Translations under genes and position numbers: made by a program
Part shown: one piece after another, positions 1-7,807 of the stretch
Position numbering within the stretch: position 1 is the stretch's first letter
Layout: each line of letters opens with the position of its first letter
NCBI GenBank assembly: GCA_026395435.1
Contig: JAPLYT010000001.1
Span: forward strand, 1 to 38,617
DNA length: 38,617 bases
DNA from: Candidatus Saccharimonadota bacterium
GTDB taxonomy: Bacteria; Patescibacteriota; Saccharimonadia; Saccharimonadales; AWTP1-31
Reading direction: 5' to 3'
Notes under the pieces: model-generated
What the model saw: only the letters and a program-made list of their open reading frames with translations
Database searches by the model: none
Told to the model about the DNA's origin: nothing

Positions 1-1013
1 GCCTTTGCGGGTGCAGCTTGAGGAGCAGGCACCGGAGGTGAAACTGCTACAGGATTTTGAGCGAATATATACTCAAGTAATACTATTTCGAGTAAACGAT
101 CTGGCTGAGGACTGCCAGCTACTTCAAGTAATGATCGAAGCAGTTGCGCTGTTTGCGCAGACTGCATGGTCGTGTCCTCGAGAATCAGACGACGAATTTT
201 TTGACCAAGTTGCTTAGCGACATTGGCGGATTGTAGTCCGGTAGCTTGAAGTTCTGCTAGTGAATCAAATAATTCTTTAGCAGTACCTTCGGTAATAATT
301 AATACGATAGAATCTAGAGCCGCAGCTGGCGTGATGCCAAGCAATTGCTGCACTTGCAGTTCTGTAATGTGGTCAGAGATGCTTCGGGCTTGGTCAAGTA
401 AACTAATGCTGTCACGAAAACTTCCATCTCCATGTTCAGCAATGAGCGTCAGTGCAGACTCATCAACTTTTAATTTTTCAGATTTGGTAATCATCTGTAG
501 TTGCCCGACGAGAGTCGGAATTTCGATAGGTTTGAAGGTGAAGTGCTGCGTCCGGCTGACGATAGTTTCTGGTAGCTTATGTGCTTCGGTGGTGGCGAGG
601 ATAAAAATAGCATGCTCTGGCGGTTCCTCGAGCGTTTTAAGGAGCGCATTGAACGCTTCACGCGTAAGCATGTGAACTTCATCGATTATGTACACTTTAT
701 ACTTGGCCATTGATGGCAAGATGTGGACTTTATCTCGTAGGTCTCGGATCTCGTCGATTCGTCGGTTACTGGCAGCATCGATCTCAATGATATCCAGATG
801 AGACTGCTGTTCATCATAGGGGATGTCATTTACTTCGTAGGCCAAGATTCGGGCCACGCTGGTTTTACCGACACCACGGGGGCCGGTCAGGAGATACGCG
901 TGACTAATCTTGCTATTCTTTATAGCATTCTTGAGCGTCTCGGTGATGTGCTCTTGCCCGATTATCTCATCAAGTTTCTTCGGCCGATATTTTCGGTATA
1001 ATGCTTGCCCCAT
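1..1013 (-). CDS. dnaX: DNA polymerase III subunit gamma/tau (5' part; runs off the window)
   Basis: This is the clamp-loader ATPase that loads the sliding clamp at the replication fork. The reading frame is open from ATG at 1013 to the window edge, about 337 residues. It begins MGQALYRKYRPKKLDEIIGQ, the typical DnaX N-terminus. Walker A (GPRGVGKTS) lies near residue 45, Walker B/DExH-like (IIDEVHM) near 108, and sensor 1 (ILATTE) near 135, followed by SRTQHF. The four-cysteine zinc module normally found between Walker A and the IEIDAAS segment is absent: only about 20 cysteine-free residues separate them. A Pro/Ala-rich stretch begins at the window edge and probably leads into the tau region. 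The identification is secure; the C-terminus is not visible. Confidence 0.96.
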   Translation of the reverse strand, partial: MGQALYRKYRPKKLDEIIGQEHITETLKNAIKNSKISHAYLLTGPRGVGKTSVARILAYEVNDIPYDEQQSHLDIIEIDAASNRRIDEIRDLRDKVHILPSMAKYKVYIIDEVHMLTREAFNALLKTLEEPPEHAIFILATTEAHKLPETIVSRTQHFTFKPIEIPTLVGQLQMITKSEKLKVDESALTLIAEHGDGSFRDSISLLDQARSISDHITELQVQQLLGITPAAALDSIVLIITEGTAKELFDSLAELQATGLQSANVAKQLGQKIRRLILEDTTMQSAQTAQLLRSLLEVAGSPQPDRLLEIVLLEYIFAQNPVAVSPPVPAPQAAPAK

Positions 1014-1164
1014 AACAAATACATGCGTAAAAAGCGTTTGGCTTTTGACTCCTCCTGTCGTTGTCTTAGTATACCGCTTTATGAGGCACGACGGCACACA
1101 TATATGTAGTAGTTTTTATATCTGCCGTATGAGTTGCCCCGCAACGAACTTTAGGGGGATAGGC

Positions 1165-1214
1165 CCAACAAAATGTATTTCATTTTGCTGGCGCCGTAAG
1201 GGGGCGAGCCCCTT
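1165..1214 (-). other. two stem-loops in the 203-nt gap upstream of dnaX
   Basis: As minus-strand RNA, 1191-1165 folds into an 11-bp stem with a 5-nt AAAUA loop; it pairs fully only on this strand, where one pair is G-U (an A-C mismatch on the other strand). Positions 1214-1198 form a second hairpin (AAGGGG/CCCCUU) three nucleotides after the stop of the upstream gene. Neither is followed by a U-tract, so they are not standard terminators. They may be a processed spacer or a leader of dnaX. The rest of 1014-1216 shows nothing I recognise. Confidence 0.5.
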
Positions 1215-1216
1215 GT

Positions 1217-1726
1217 CTATAGTGCTGCTTCGAGTGCTGCCCATTCGGCGTTCACATCTTCTTCTGGAACGTTGACGCTGACTTGGTCACCTGGTTTTGC
1301 TTTGAAGTACGTTACGCTTGCAAGTAGTACTTGGTATGAATGGTCGCCAACGACCACGAAGTAGTGCCCTTCTCGAAGTTCGAGTGAACCAACGAGTTGT
1401 TTGCGGGCTATTGGGCCAATTTGCTTGTATAAAAATGTTCCGTCATCGGCAATGGTAAGCTTGAGGATATCACCCTGCACCAGTTTTGATTTGCTGGCAT
1501 AGTTGGCCGGTACTGGATATGTCTTGCCGTCGGATCCAACCATGTTCTGTCCATCAAAAACACCTTCGATAACTTTACCGAGGTTGTCGTCTTTGGTGCT
1601 GGTAAGGACCATTGGGTCGTCACCAACAAGACTAATTAATAATTCTTTGGCTGCCGCCAAACTAGTTTCAGCCTCTGAAATCAGGCTCCGCATTCTTTTT
1701 ATTTGTTTCTCTGGTACATCCGCCAT
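1217..1726 (-). CDS. conserved-looking hypothetical protein, 169 aa
   Basis: I cannot assign a family. The N-terminal ~35 residues (KQIKRMRSLISEAETSLAAA) look like an amphipathic helix or short coiled coil. The rest alternates short beta-like segments with glycines (DGKTYPVPANYASKSKLVQG, LKLTIADDGTFLYKQIG, HYFVVVGDHSYQVLLASV), suggesting a compact beta barrel, possibly OB-like, in a soluble protein. There is no signal peptide or membrane segment. The ATG at 1726 has no strong Shine-Dalgarno sequence nearby. The gene precedes dnaX by 203 nt on the same strand and could share its transcript. Codon-like organisation and well-ordered composition support a real gene. Confidence 0.8.
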   Translation of the reverse strand: MADVPEKQIKRMRSLISEAETSLAAAKELLISLVGDDPMVLTSTKDDNLGKVIEGVFDGQNMVGSDGKTYPVPANYASKSKLVQGDILKLTIADDGTFLYKQIGPIARKQLVGSLELREGHYFVVVGDHSYQVLLASVTYFKAKPGDQVSVNVPEEDVNAEWAALEAAL

Positions 1727-1759
1727 TTTTGTCTCGCTTTGTTTCTCAATTTCCTTTTT

Positions 1760-1845
1760 TTGTCCACAGTGCTCTCAACACTTAGCCTAAACGTAGCACG
1801 TCATACCACGCCGTGTCAAAGTTTCAAGCATTTTCCTGTGGATAA
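1760..1845. promoter_or_regulatory. pair of DnaA-box-like sites
   Basis: The 161-bp gap at 1727-1887 contains TTGTCCACA at 1760-1768 (plus) and a perfect TTATCCACA on the minus strand at 1845-1837. The consensus DnaA box is TTATCCACA. They are inverted relative to each other, 68 bp apart, next to an AT-rich stretch (1850-1890). They could be regulatory DnaA sites or part of a replication origin; the number of boxes is low for an oriC and dnaA is not in the window. Confidence 0.4.
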
Positions 1846-1887
1846 CTAACTTGTGTATATCTATGATTCGTAAAAATAATGAATACT

Positions 1888-2493
1888 CTAGCTTGGATGA
1901 ATTTCGGTAGGCTGAGTGGGCGTATGTAGACTTATGATCGTATCTATAGTCTCGTTTACGTTTTGTACATGAGCAAGAACAGCGTCGGGGTCGGTGTGAT
2001 CTATTTGAGGTACGGTTCTACTCCCATCCCCTATAATGCGGAAGTGATGCTTTAAGCTCTGCTCGACACCATCCCCTTCCTTTTTATATGGCCGAATAGC
2101 ATGGTGTTCAATCACATCTTTTTGCAGAGTTGTAGTAACGGTAATGAAGTTGATCCGATTTGTTGGACTTACAATAGGTTCCCCTTGTCTTATGAATCCG
2201 AATAGACCTCGAGTAGTTGGTCCAGGCTGGCTTTCTGTATCGTATGTTATCCATACAGATGTCTTTGCTTCAGATGATCCTTCTCCTTCAATAATAGTAA
2301 ACTCACTGTATTGCCCAACGCCATCCCGTTCTACGCCTACTGCATCAAACAATGTTGTAATTTTAGCTATCATGCCTTCTTCTAGCGCTAGCGCCAGTCG
2401 ATATTTCTCTATTCGCTCGTTTTCTGCCTGCATAGCCGCTTCTTGAGTCACTTGGCGTTCGTGCAGTAATCTCTCGATAGTCTCTGGATTCAT
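1888..2493 (-). CDS. hypothetical protein, 201 aa
   Basis: Family not recognised. I choose ATG at 2493 rather than the in-frame TTG at 2499 because the strong ribosome binding site AGGAAGAGG (2510-2502) is 8 nt from the ATG but only 2 nt from the TTG. The N-terminal ~45 residues are charged and helical (RQVTQEAAMQAENERIEKYR), followed by a mixed alpha/beta region (FTIIEGEGSSEAKTSVWITY, INFITVTTTLQKDVIEHHAI) and a Thr/Pro-rich tail (HTPTQPTEIHPS). There is no signal peptide or transmembrane helix. It is one of a run of minus-strand genes of unknown role. Confidence 0.75.
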   Translation of the reverse strand: MNPETIERLLHERQVTQEAAMQAENERIEKYRLALALEEGMIAKITTLFDAVGVERDGVGQYSEFTIIEGEGSSEAKTSVWITYDTESQPGPTTRGLFGFIRQGEPIVSPTNRINFITVTTTLQKDVIEHHAIRPYKKEGDGVEQSLKHHFRIIGDGSRTVPQIDHTDPDAVLAHVQNVNETIDTIISLHTPTQPTEIHPS

Positions 2494-2626
2494 AAACAAT
2501 ACCTCTTCCTAAATTAAAACTTTATAATAATAATGACGACACGTCAATTATTTACTTTGTAGATCCGAGCTTTTTGTTAAATCCTGACTTTACCGAGGCA
2601 GATACACAGACGATATCCTAGGAATG

Positions 2627-3754
2627 CTACATCGTTACAGAATGGTTGTTAGCAGATGCGGCGTTCTTTTCTAAATCATCAGCGTAGTCAAACCAATATC
2701 CACCGTCCTCACGGGGAGCAACGGCATCTAAAAATGCTGCACCTGTGGTTGCATATATAAGTGCTTCCCCGGCTTTTATCGGGTCATCCAAGTACTCTTT
2801 GCTCGTGCGTATATATTGAGTGATTCTGCCCAATGCGATTCCGATACCACCTTCCCTGAGATCAATTTCAGGTAAAAATAGTTCATCATCGTTGATTCTT
2901 TGGAACCCATCAGTGTGCACTGCTTGTTTTCTCCTAAAGTCATACCACGATTTTAGAGATCTGAACGTTCCTTCTTTTTCTACCCAAAGATCGTCGACTA
3001 AACGAATCTTAAATGCTTCTATCTTTTTAATTTCGGCAGTTCTTTCATCTGAATCACTACCACGGAAAGTGTTCCACTGAGCTTCATTCAACATTTCTGT
3101 CAATGATTCCCTGAGACTTTCTTCGCTGAACATAATTTTCTCTGAGGTTTCAATATCACGACCCACTTCCTGTAATTGTGATCTTGAATATGAAACAAAT
3201 TTATTGGGGCCAAAGCCATGCTTTTCTCTTAATTTATCGTCATACTCAACCGTATCGCCAAATGTAATGAGTGTATCGACATTATCGTGTACTCTCTGAG
3301 GTGCTAAGTCAGGATGTTTACTTCTTAATTTATCCCTAAGTGCCGACCTGCCTGCAACGAGACCCATGGTTTTTAATCCTGAATAGATTAAAGCGATAGA
3401 TCCAAGTAGGTTGAACCCTGAGCCTGCGCTATTTTCCAACACTCGTTCATCGTTTAAGGAATCGATTGTCTTAGCGGTTTTAACTAATTGTGGATCGGCG
3501 TTTTTTGGCAGATCTCCTGATTCTAAAAACGTTCTAATTTTGTCATTATCCGTGGCTGACAGATCGCCTCGTATCGTATCGATTTGAGCTGAAAGCTGAT
3601 CGGCATGTGGCTGATGGCTTGTGTCTAAATACGAACCGACAAGAAAACTCCCTATACTGAGTACTCCTGCAGCGACGGGCTTCCAGATTTCTCGAAGAAG
3701 CGATTGATCGAGCTGTGCCATTGATTGATCTAAACCGGGTGTATTTTCCGCCAC
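2627..3754 (-). CDS. hypothetical membrane protein, 375 aa
   Basis: Family not recognised. It starts at GTG 3754 with AGGAG five nt upstream. Two hydrophobic segments are visible: residues about 28-45 (PVAAGVLSIGSFLVGSYL) and about 112-132 (NLLGSIALIYSGLKTMGLVA), enclosing a charged loop, then a long hydrophilic, Asp/Glu-rich C-terminal part of about 240 residues. This suggests a protein anchored by a helical hairpin with a large soluble domain on the cytoplasmic side. No catalytic motif is evident. The C-terminal segment AGEALIYATTGAAFLDAVAP is weakly hydrophobic. Clean stop and good ribosome binding site support it as real. Confidence 0.75.
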   Translation of the reverse strand: MAENTPGLDQSMAQLDQSLLREIWKPVAAGVLSIGSFLVGSYLDTSHQPHADQLSAQIDTIRGDLSATDNDKIRTFLESGDLPKNADPQLVKTAKTIDSLNDERVLENSAGSGFNLLGSIALIYSGLKTMGLVAGRSALRDKLRSKHPDLAPQRVHDNVDTLITFGDTVEYDDKLREKHGFGPNKFVSYSRSQLQEVGRDIETSEKIMFSEESLRESLTEMLNEAQWNTFRGSDSDERTAEIKKIEAFKIRLVDDLWVEKEGTFRSLKSWYDFRRKQAVHTDGFQRINDDELFLPEIDLREGGIGIALGRITQYIRTSKEYLDDPIKAGEALIYATTGAAFLDAVAPREDGGYWFDYADDLEKNAASANNHSVTM

Positions 3755-3879
3755 ACTAACTCCTGTTCTAAATAGTTTCTAGCTACACTTATACACTTAT
3801 TATGTGAAAATACAAATAGTGCCATGATAGAAACCGTACTTTTTATGTAAGAAAATATGTAATGATCACGGCATACTAT

Positions 3880-4710
3880 TTATTTTTCGTTGCCGGCGAG
3901 GAGTGGGTGTTTGTAGATCGATCCGGGCATAAGTAAGGCACCAATTGGCTTCCATTGTGCATCTACTCCCTCTCGCATTCTTCCGGAAAATGTGTGTCGA
4001 AGCATTTGTAAAAAGATACCAACCTCGTTGTCACCGATAGTGACATCTTTCAGGAGTACATCAGAATCCATGAGATGATTTTTGTATATTATCTCATCTA
4101 GTGTTGAACTTATAGCTTTTACGATATCTGCTTGCGTAAAATATTGCAGACCATCGAATGATAGTGCCTCTCGAACAAGATCGGCGGCTGAAAGAGCGTA
4201 TCCACTTTTAAGAGCGCTGTATTCGAGTGCTCTAAAGTCAAGAGCTCTTCTTCTGCTCCTGTATTCTTCTTGATCGTTAAGCTGCTCAATGGCTCTAGCC
4301 TCTTCTCTTAGGCCCACGACAAGACTTTCTGCTCTTTCCTTGCTATCATCTACTTTCCAAGTTTCTCTAACGGCGAGAAAATGTTGCGTGTCGAGTTGTG
4401 CAAACGGGCCATGCTCGGCCCTATAACGTTGTTCGTACTTATCGGTTAGTCTCTGTCTGAATGTTACGATATGGCCTTGGTGGCTAATTACAATTTCTGG
4501 ATCTCTAAGTTCTTCCGAATCAATGGAGAGAAAATCGCACACAGCTTCAACGCTAGGCCCGACAATCTCAAGCTCCATTAATTGAGAACCGAGATTGCCC
4601 CAGCTCATGGGTATGACGCCATTACCTTCTGTCATGGCGATAAAAGCTGGATCGTGCTCAACTGCTTCAGATATGCCACGCGTCAATGATCTTAAAGGGT
4701 CTCTACCCAT
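3880..4710 (-). CDS. hypothetical protein, 276 aa
   Basis: Family not recognised. ATG at 4710 is preceded by AAGGAG at good spacing. The protein is soluble, with no signal or membrane helix, and looks mostly helical; its middle is very rich in charged residues (residues about 120-165, including EEYRSRRRALDFRALEYSAL). The C-terminus (WKPIGALLMPGSIYKHPLLA) is more hydrophobic. It lies in the same direction as its neighbours but with a 125-nt gap on the downstream side and a 147-nt gap upstream, so it is probably transcribed on its own. Confidence 0.72.
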   Translation of the reverse strand: MGRDPLRSLTRGISEAVEHDPAFIAMTEGNGVIPMSWGNLGSQLMELEIVGPSVEAVCDFLSIDSEELRDPEIVISHQGHIVTFRQRLTDKYEQRYRAEHGPFAQLDTQHFLAVRETWKVDDSKERAESLVVGLREEARAIEQLNDQEEYRSRRRALDFRALEYSALKSGYALSAADLVREALSFDGLQYFTQADIVKAISSTLDEIIYKNHLMDSDVLLKDVTIGDNEVGIFLQMLRHTFSGRMREGVDAQWKPIGALLMPGSIYKHPLLAGNEK

Positions 4711-4782
4711 TACTACTCCTTAGTTTAATTATGATTATATAATGTAAGATAATTCTGAGCAAAAAGATTGTTAGATATACCT

Positions 4783-4810
4783 AAAAGAGACCTGTTTCCA
4801 GGTCTCTTTT
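4783..4810 (-). terminator. rho-independent terminator after the 2H phosphoesterase gene
   Basis: A perfect 12-bp stem (AAAAGAGACCTG/CAGGTCTCTTTT) with a 4-nt loop ends in a U-run on the minus strand. It could work in both directions. The same 28 nt recur at 6275-6302 after rplL, with similar flanking bases. Confidence 0.9.
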
Positions 4811-4857
4811 AAGCTACATTACCGAAAACAACTTCAAATCTAAGTGCACTTTAGCTT

Positions 4858-5385
4858 CTAATCCCCAAGAGTTAGGCGTTCTAGGTCAACTACTTTTTTA
4901 CCATCGTATTCGACTATGTAGAGTTCATTAATTCTGCCAGTAATGATTTTGTTTCCATCATTTATATCACCTACGAGTCGTTCAATTTCAGAACGATCAT
5001 TGTTTGTTCCGAGACCAACGTGCGGGATGAACGGGATGTCGTGTCTCAGTTCACTTGAAAGTATGCCGGTATATAGTACGTCATGAAGTTTGTTGATCAC
5101 ATCGAAACCCTGAGATGGAATTAAAAAAGCATGAAAGAATTTTTTTGAGTCGTCTTCAACTAATTTTGCTGAATCGAGTGTAATGTTAAATGCGCCGGTT
5201 CCTTGAATTTTAGTCTTAATATGTCTCGAAAAAGTATCCAGATCCAGTTTTTCCGTTGCAAAAACAATAGTAAAGTGTGGCTCAACCACACCGTAGTATC
5301 TTTTATCTTCTTTACTACGGATAGCTTGAATCCAGTCGTAATCTGGTTTACTGAGTGTTGGATATGCTAGCACAAGGTAAGACAT
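4858..5385 (-). CDS. 2'-5' RNA ligase / 2H phosphoesterase family protein
   Basis: The 175-aa protein has the two-histidine layout of the 2H superfamily (LigT, cyclic phosphodiesterases): PHFTIVF near residue 37 supplies the first HxT, and PHVGLG near residue 122 the second histidine. In the second motif the usual Thr/Ser two positions after His is replaced by Gly (H-V-G), which may alter or weaken phosphate binding. Members typically hydrolyse or ligate 2',3'-cyclic phosphates or 2'-5' RNA bonds; the substrate here is unknown. It starts 9 bp after the 216-aa gene at 5395-6045, so the two are very probably co-transcribed under the structured leader at 6065-6160. A strong terminator follows at 4783. 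Confidence 0.82.
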   Translation of the reverse strand: MSYLVLAYPTLSKPDYDWIQAIRSKEDKRYYGVVEPHFTIVFATEKLDLDTFSRHIKTKIQGTGAFNITLDSAKLVEDDSKKFFHAFLIPSQGFDVINKLHDVLYTGILSSELRHDIPFIPHVGLGTNNDRSEIERLVGDINDGNKIITGRINELYIVEYDGKKVVDLERLTLGD

Positions 5386-5394
5386 AACAATAGT

Positions 5395-6045
5395 TTACCA
5401 TTCTCTCGATCTATACACGTGAGACTGTTGCTGGTCTTTGATATGTGTATGCCAGTTCTGCATAAAAACATTTAGTGCATTCAAAACACCGACTCCTATA
5501 CCATGGCTCATTACTTTTGCCAGACCACGCTTACCTTCTTGTTCGAATCCGTAATTAGCTTGAGCTATAAGTTCTTCTAGAGCAGTAAGACTTAGATTAT
5601 CAACGGCTTTATAGACTTTTGATGGTAAACATTCCTCATCTAAAAAGGTCGCTGGTAGATCTAGGAATAACTCGGGTACATGTTCAAACTCGGTACTTCC
5701 TTTAACGCGGTCCAAGTGTTTCGAGCGTTGTAATGTAAATAATTTTCGGCAGATAATTCCTGCCCATACTGAACTCCCGACTCCACATTCAACGAGCCGT
5801 TGTTGAAATTCGGTCTTCGATATGACAACTTGCATCTTCTCTGTTTCCGCTTGACTCGTAAAAGCAATATTACCAACTGTCTGAGCCTGGTCGATGGTAA
5901 TAGAGCCAATAGGTGTTTCACCTTCGTTGGGTATCGGAAAGTCTTCTTCACCACGCCAAGACTCCCATGTTTGGGCACTCATTGCGGTACCAATGCCAGT
6001 AGCACATTCCATATCCCAGTAATTAAATCGAGTATCTATACTCAT
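5395..6045 (-). CDS. hypothetical protein, 216 aa, behind a structured leader RNA
   Basis: Family not recognised. ATG 6045 has AAAGGA seven nt upstream. The N-terminus is acidic and Trp-rich (YWDMECATGIGTAMSAQTWE), the middle holds two Cys-containing segments (VECGVGSSVWAGIICRKLFT), and the end has a helical stretch (SHGIGVGVLNALNVFMQNW). There is no clear membrane helix. Upstream lie a consensus promoter (6200-6227) and an attenuator-like leader (6065-6160), so expression is probably switched at the level of transcription elongation. It is followed at 9 bp by the 2H phosphoesterase gene, suggesting a two-gene operon. Confidence 0.75.
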   Translation of the reverse strand: MSIDTRFNYWDMECATGIGTAMSAQTWESWRGEEDFPIPNEGETPIGSITIDQAQTVGNIAFTSQAETEKMQVVISKTEFQQRLVECGVGSSVWAGIICRKLFTLQRSKHLDRVKGSTEFEHVPELFLDLPATFLDEECLPSKVYKAVDNLSLTALEELIAQANYGFEQEGKRGLAKVMSHGIGVGVLNALNVFMQNWHTHIKDQQQSHVYRSREW

Positions 6046-6064
6046 TATAGTATCCTTTCAAATT

Positions 6065-6160
6065 AAAAAATCAGTCGGTGAAGCCTGATCATAGGACTGT
6101 GCTGAAGCATTATTTGCTCAGGCTTCAACGATATTGAAGCACAGTCCATGTAGACTGAGG
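6065..6160 (-). ncRNA. structured leader / putative attenuator or riboswitch, copy 1
   Basis: Read as minus-strand RNA: a perfect 10-bp stem P1 pairs GGACUGUGCU (6147-6138) with AGCACAGUCC (6103-6094). Inside it, UGAAGCCUGA (6127-6118) can pair perfectly over 10 bp with UCAGGCUUCA (6088-6079) downstream of P1, a pseudoknot-like contact. That downstream segment is also the 5' arm of a hairpin (6089-6070) followed by a U-tract (6069-6065), i.e. a terminator. The ribosome binding site of the 5395-6045 gene follows directly. The two pairings exclude each other, as expected for an on/off switch. A second copy sits at 9971-10066. Family unknown to me. Confidence 0.72.
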
Positions 6161-6199
6161 AGTAGCTGCAACTGGTTGAAAACTGAAATCATAAATAAC

Positions 6200-6227
6200 A
6201 TTATAACACCAGAACATAGATTGTCAA
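6200..6227 (-). promoter_or_regulatory. consensus sigma-70-type promoter of leader copy 1
   Basis: TTGACA (6227-6222), a 16-bp spacer and TATAAT (6205-6200) match the consensus exactly. The expected start near 6193 gives a leader of roughly 150 nt before ATG 6045. Confidence 0.85.
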
Positions 6228-6274
6228 ATATGGTCACCACATTGTTGTATATGAAATATTGTTAGGCATACATA

Positions 6275-6302
6275 AAAAGAGACCTGTTTCCAGGTCTCTT
6301 TT
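6275..6302 (-). terminator. rho-independent terminator of the rplJL operon
   Basis: Same 12-bp stem and 4-nt loop as at 4783-4810, here followed by five U on the minus strand, 21 nt after the rplL stop codon. The flanking bases (from 6258) also resemble those at 4767. Confidence 0.92.
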
Positions 6303-6323
6303 AGTTTTGTAGTAATGTCTAAA

Positions 6324-6698
6324 TTAGACGAGTTCTACAGTTGCGCCAGCGGCTTCGAGAGTTTTCTTAGCTGCTTCTGCGTCTTCTTTTTTAGCTTTTT
6401 CGAGGACAGTTTTTGGAGCACCGTCTACGATTGCTTTTGCTTCACCAAGACCGAGGCCAGTGATTTCTTTTACAGCTTTGATAGCTGCAACTTTTTGTGC
6501 ACCAGCGTCCTTAAGAACGACATCATATTCGCTCTTTTCGTCTGCTGCTGGAGCTGCGTCTGCTGCAGGTCCTGCGACTGCAACTGCTGCTGCAGCTGGT
6601 TCAATGCCGTATTCGTCTTTGAGAATCCCAGCGAGTTCGTTTACTTCTAGTACAGTTAGCCCAACGAGCTGTTCTGCAAATTTCTTTAGATCTGCCAT
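6324..6698 (-). CDS. rplL: 50S ribosomal protein L7/L12
   Basis: L7/L12 forms the ribosomal stalk that recruits translation GTPases. The 124-aa protein has the family's three parts: N-terminal dimerisation domain ([20 protein letters not shown]), an Ala/Pro-rich hinge around residues 38-60 ([18 protein letters not shown]), and the C-terminal domain containing [20 protein letters not shown] and [18 protein letters not shown]. The start is ATG 6698 with GAAAGGA upstream; the frame is open further 5' but that extension overlaps rplJ and lacks the family pattern. It follows rplJ by 19 nt and ends in a strong terminator. Length is normal. Confidence 0.98.
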   Translation of the reverse strand: MADLKKFAEQLVGLTVLEVNELAGILKDEYGIEPAAAAVAVAGPAADAAPAADEKSEYDVVLKDAGAQKVAAIKAVKEITGLGLGEAKAIVDGAPKTVLEKAKKEDAEAAKKTLEAAGATVELV

Positions 6699-6717
6699 GT
6701 GATTAGTCCTTTCGGGA

Positions 6718-7242
6718 TTAGTTTGCTGCCTTAAGCTCAATTGCTTGAAGGAGACCATGTAGGTTACCAGTAAGACCGCTCATGACACCATTAACTGGTG
6801 AGTTGAGGGTATTGATGATACCTGCGATTAATTGATTCTTGCTTGGCAAGCTTGCGAGTGCGGTGACGTCTGCTGCGCTCATGAATGTTCCATCTGAGCT
6901 GATAGCTCCAACGAATTGTATCGTTGGGTTTGTCTTTGCAAACACGGCAAGTGCTTTAGCGGGAGCGACTTCGTCGGTATCGTTGAAAGCGTAGATTAAT
7001 TGACCTTTAAGTGCGCTGACATCAGCGTCTTTGAGGGTTTCGTTACTCTGCACTGCTTTGATAACGAGTCGGTTCTTTGCGACCTTGACCACGGTTCCGT
7101 CTGCTTTAGCATCGCGGCGAAGTTGCTGTAATGCTTTTACAGTGGTTCCTTGGTAGGCTGCAACAACGGTCATCTTCGAACTTCCAAGCAAGCTTGTTAC
7201 TTCGTCAACGACTTGTTGTTTACTGTCTTTGGTTAGTGCCAT
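6718..7242 (-). CDS. rplJ: 50S ribosomal protein L10
   Basis: L10 is the stalk base that carries L7/L12 dimers. The 174-aa sequence shows the L10 signature: [53 protein letters not shown], and a C-terminal helix rich in Leu/Ala for L12 binding. AAGGGG lies 9 nt before ATG 7242. It heads the rplJ-rplL operon, behind an L10-type autoregulatory leader. rplK and rplA, usually adjacent, lie about 17 kb away in this window. Confidence 0.98.
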   Translation of the reverse strand: MALTKDSKQQVVDEVTSLLGSSKMTVVAAYQGTTVKALQQLRRDAKADGTVVKVAKNRLVIKAVQSNETLKDADVSALKGQLIYAFNDTDEVAPAKALAVFAKTNPTIQFVGAISSDGTFMSAADVTALASLPSKNQLIAGIINTLNSPVNGVMSGLTGNLHGLLQAIELKAAN

Positions 7243-7299
7243 ATAAAATTACCCCTTGGTTATTAGTCAGATCGACCATCCTGACACGTTACCGCCTTA

Positions 7300-7424
7300 A
7301 ACAAAAATGTCCCTGGTGAAACCAGAGACAGATGTTCAAAGCTGAAATAAATTACGTATGTAAGTCATTTCTACCTCGGTAGCGTATTAAGCTATTGCTA
7401 GCTGCTACTGTCTTTGGTAACGAT
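7300..7424 (-). ncRNA. ribosomal protein L10 leader
   Basis: The minus-strand RNA contains, in order, ACCAAAGACAGUAGC (7419-7405), UUAAUACGCUACCGAGGUAG, and a hairpin UGUCUCUGG/CCAGGGACA (7330-7308) followed by UUUUUGU. These are the conserved blocks of the L10 leader found upstream of rplJ in many bacteria, where the L10-(L7/L12)4 complex binds and represses its own operon. The final hairpin with its U-tract is an internal terminator, so attenuation is likely here. From 7299 to the start codon the sequence is the normal untranslated leader. Confidence 0.9.
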
Positions 7425-7430
7425 AGCTCC

Positions 7431-7459
7431 ATTTTACCCCTGTTGAGGGAAATTGTCAA
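7431..7459 (-). promoter_or_regulatory. promoter of the rplJL operon
   Basis: TTGACA (7459-7454), a 17-bp spacer and TAAAAT (7436-7431) lie directly before the L10 leader. The -35 box overlaps the stop region of the upstream 7456-7800 gene. Confidence 0.85.
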
Positions 7460-7800
7460 ACAGATGTTGGGGGTGTAAATATCTCAAGAGTTGCAAGATT
7501 TTGTTCGCCTATTGCTATTACGCCGACAGAACTGCTTACTGTTCCATGTTGTCCATTTAATATCTGGACAATGGTGCTGTCATCATCAAGAGGGCCGTGC
7601 AATGGCCGAACATAGCGCATTGTCTGAAGGCCACCCGAAGTGCTGCTTACGGGAGTCCATGGTCTCATTTCTACATCAGGCTCTGAACTACCCTTAAGAC
7701 TAATTCTCCCTATACGATACGTTTCCGATGGCCATACTTGCCTGAGGGCAACTACTTCTTCTACGCTGTAACCGGTGGATTGTGGATTTTCTGCAGTCAT
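7456..7800 (-). CDS. hypothetical protein, 114 aa
   Basis: Family not recognised. From ATG 7800 (MTAENPQSTGYSVEEVVALR) it is 114 aa; an in-frame ATG at 7830 would overlap the upstream gene by 23 nt. Neither start has a good Shine-Dalgarno sequence, so the start is uncertain and may depend on coupling to the upstream gene, which stops 7 nt before. The protein is soluble and beta-rich (TYRIGRISLKGSSEPDVEMR, TVSSSVGVIAIGEQNLATLE). It ends in TGA, which shows that TGA is a stop in this genome. Its end overlaps the rplJL -35 box. Confidence 0.65.
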   Translation of the reverse strand: MTAENPQSTGYSVEEVVALRQVWPSETYRIGRISLKGSSEPDVEMRPWTPVSSTSGGLQTMRYVRPLHGPLDDDSTIVQILNGQHGTVSSSVGVIAIGEQNLATLEIFTPPTSV

Positions 7801-7807
7801 GATATTT

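Noticed and set aside
1014-1216. Possible SRP (4.5S) RNA gene upstream of dnaX
   Set aside because: The position fits, but the conserved GGAA tetraloop domain and its flanking internal loop are not found on either strand.
331-1275. Long open frames on the plus strand over dnaX and the next gene
   Set aside because: They are antisense shadows of dnaX and the 169-aa gene, with no ribosome binding site or family pattern.
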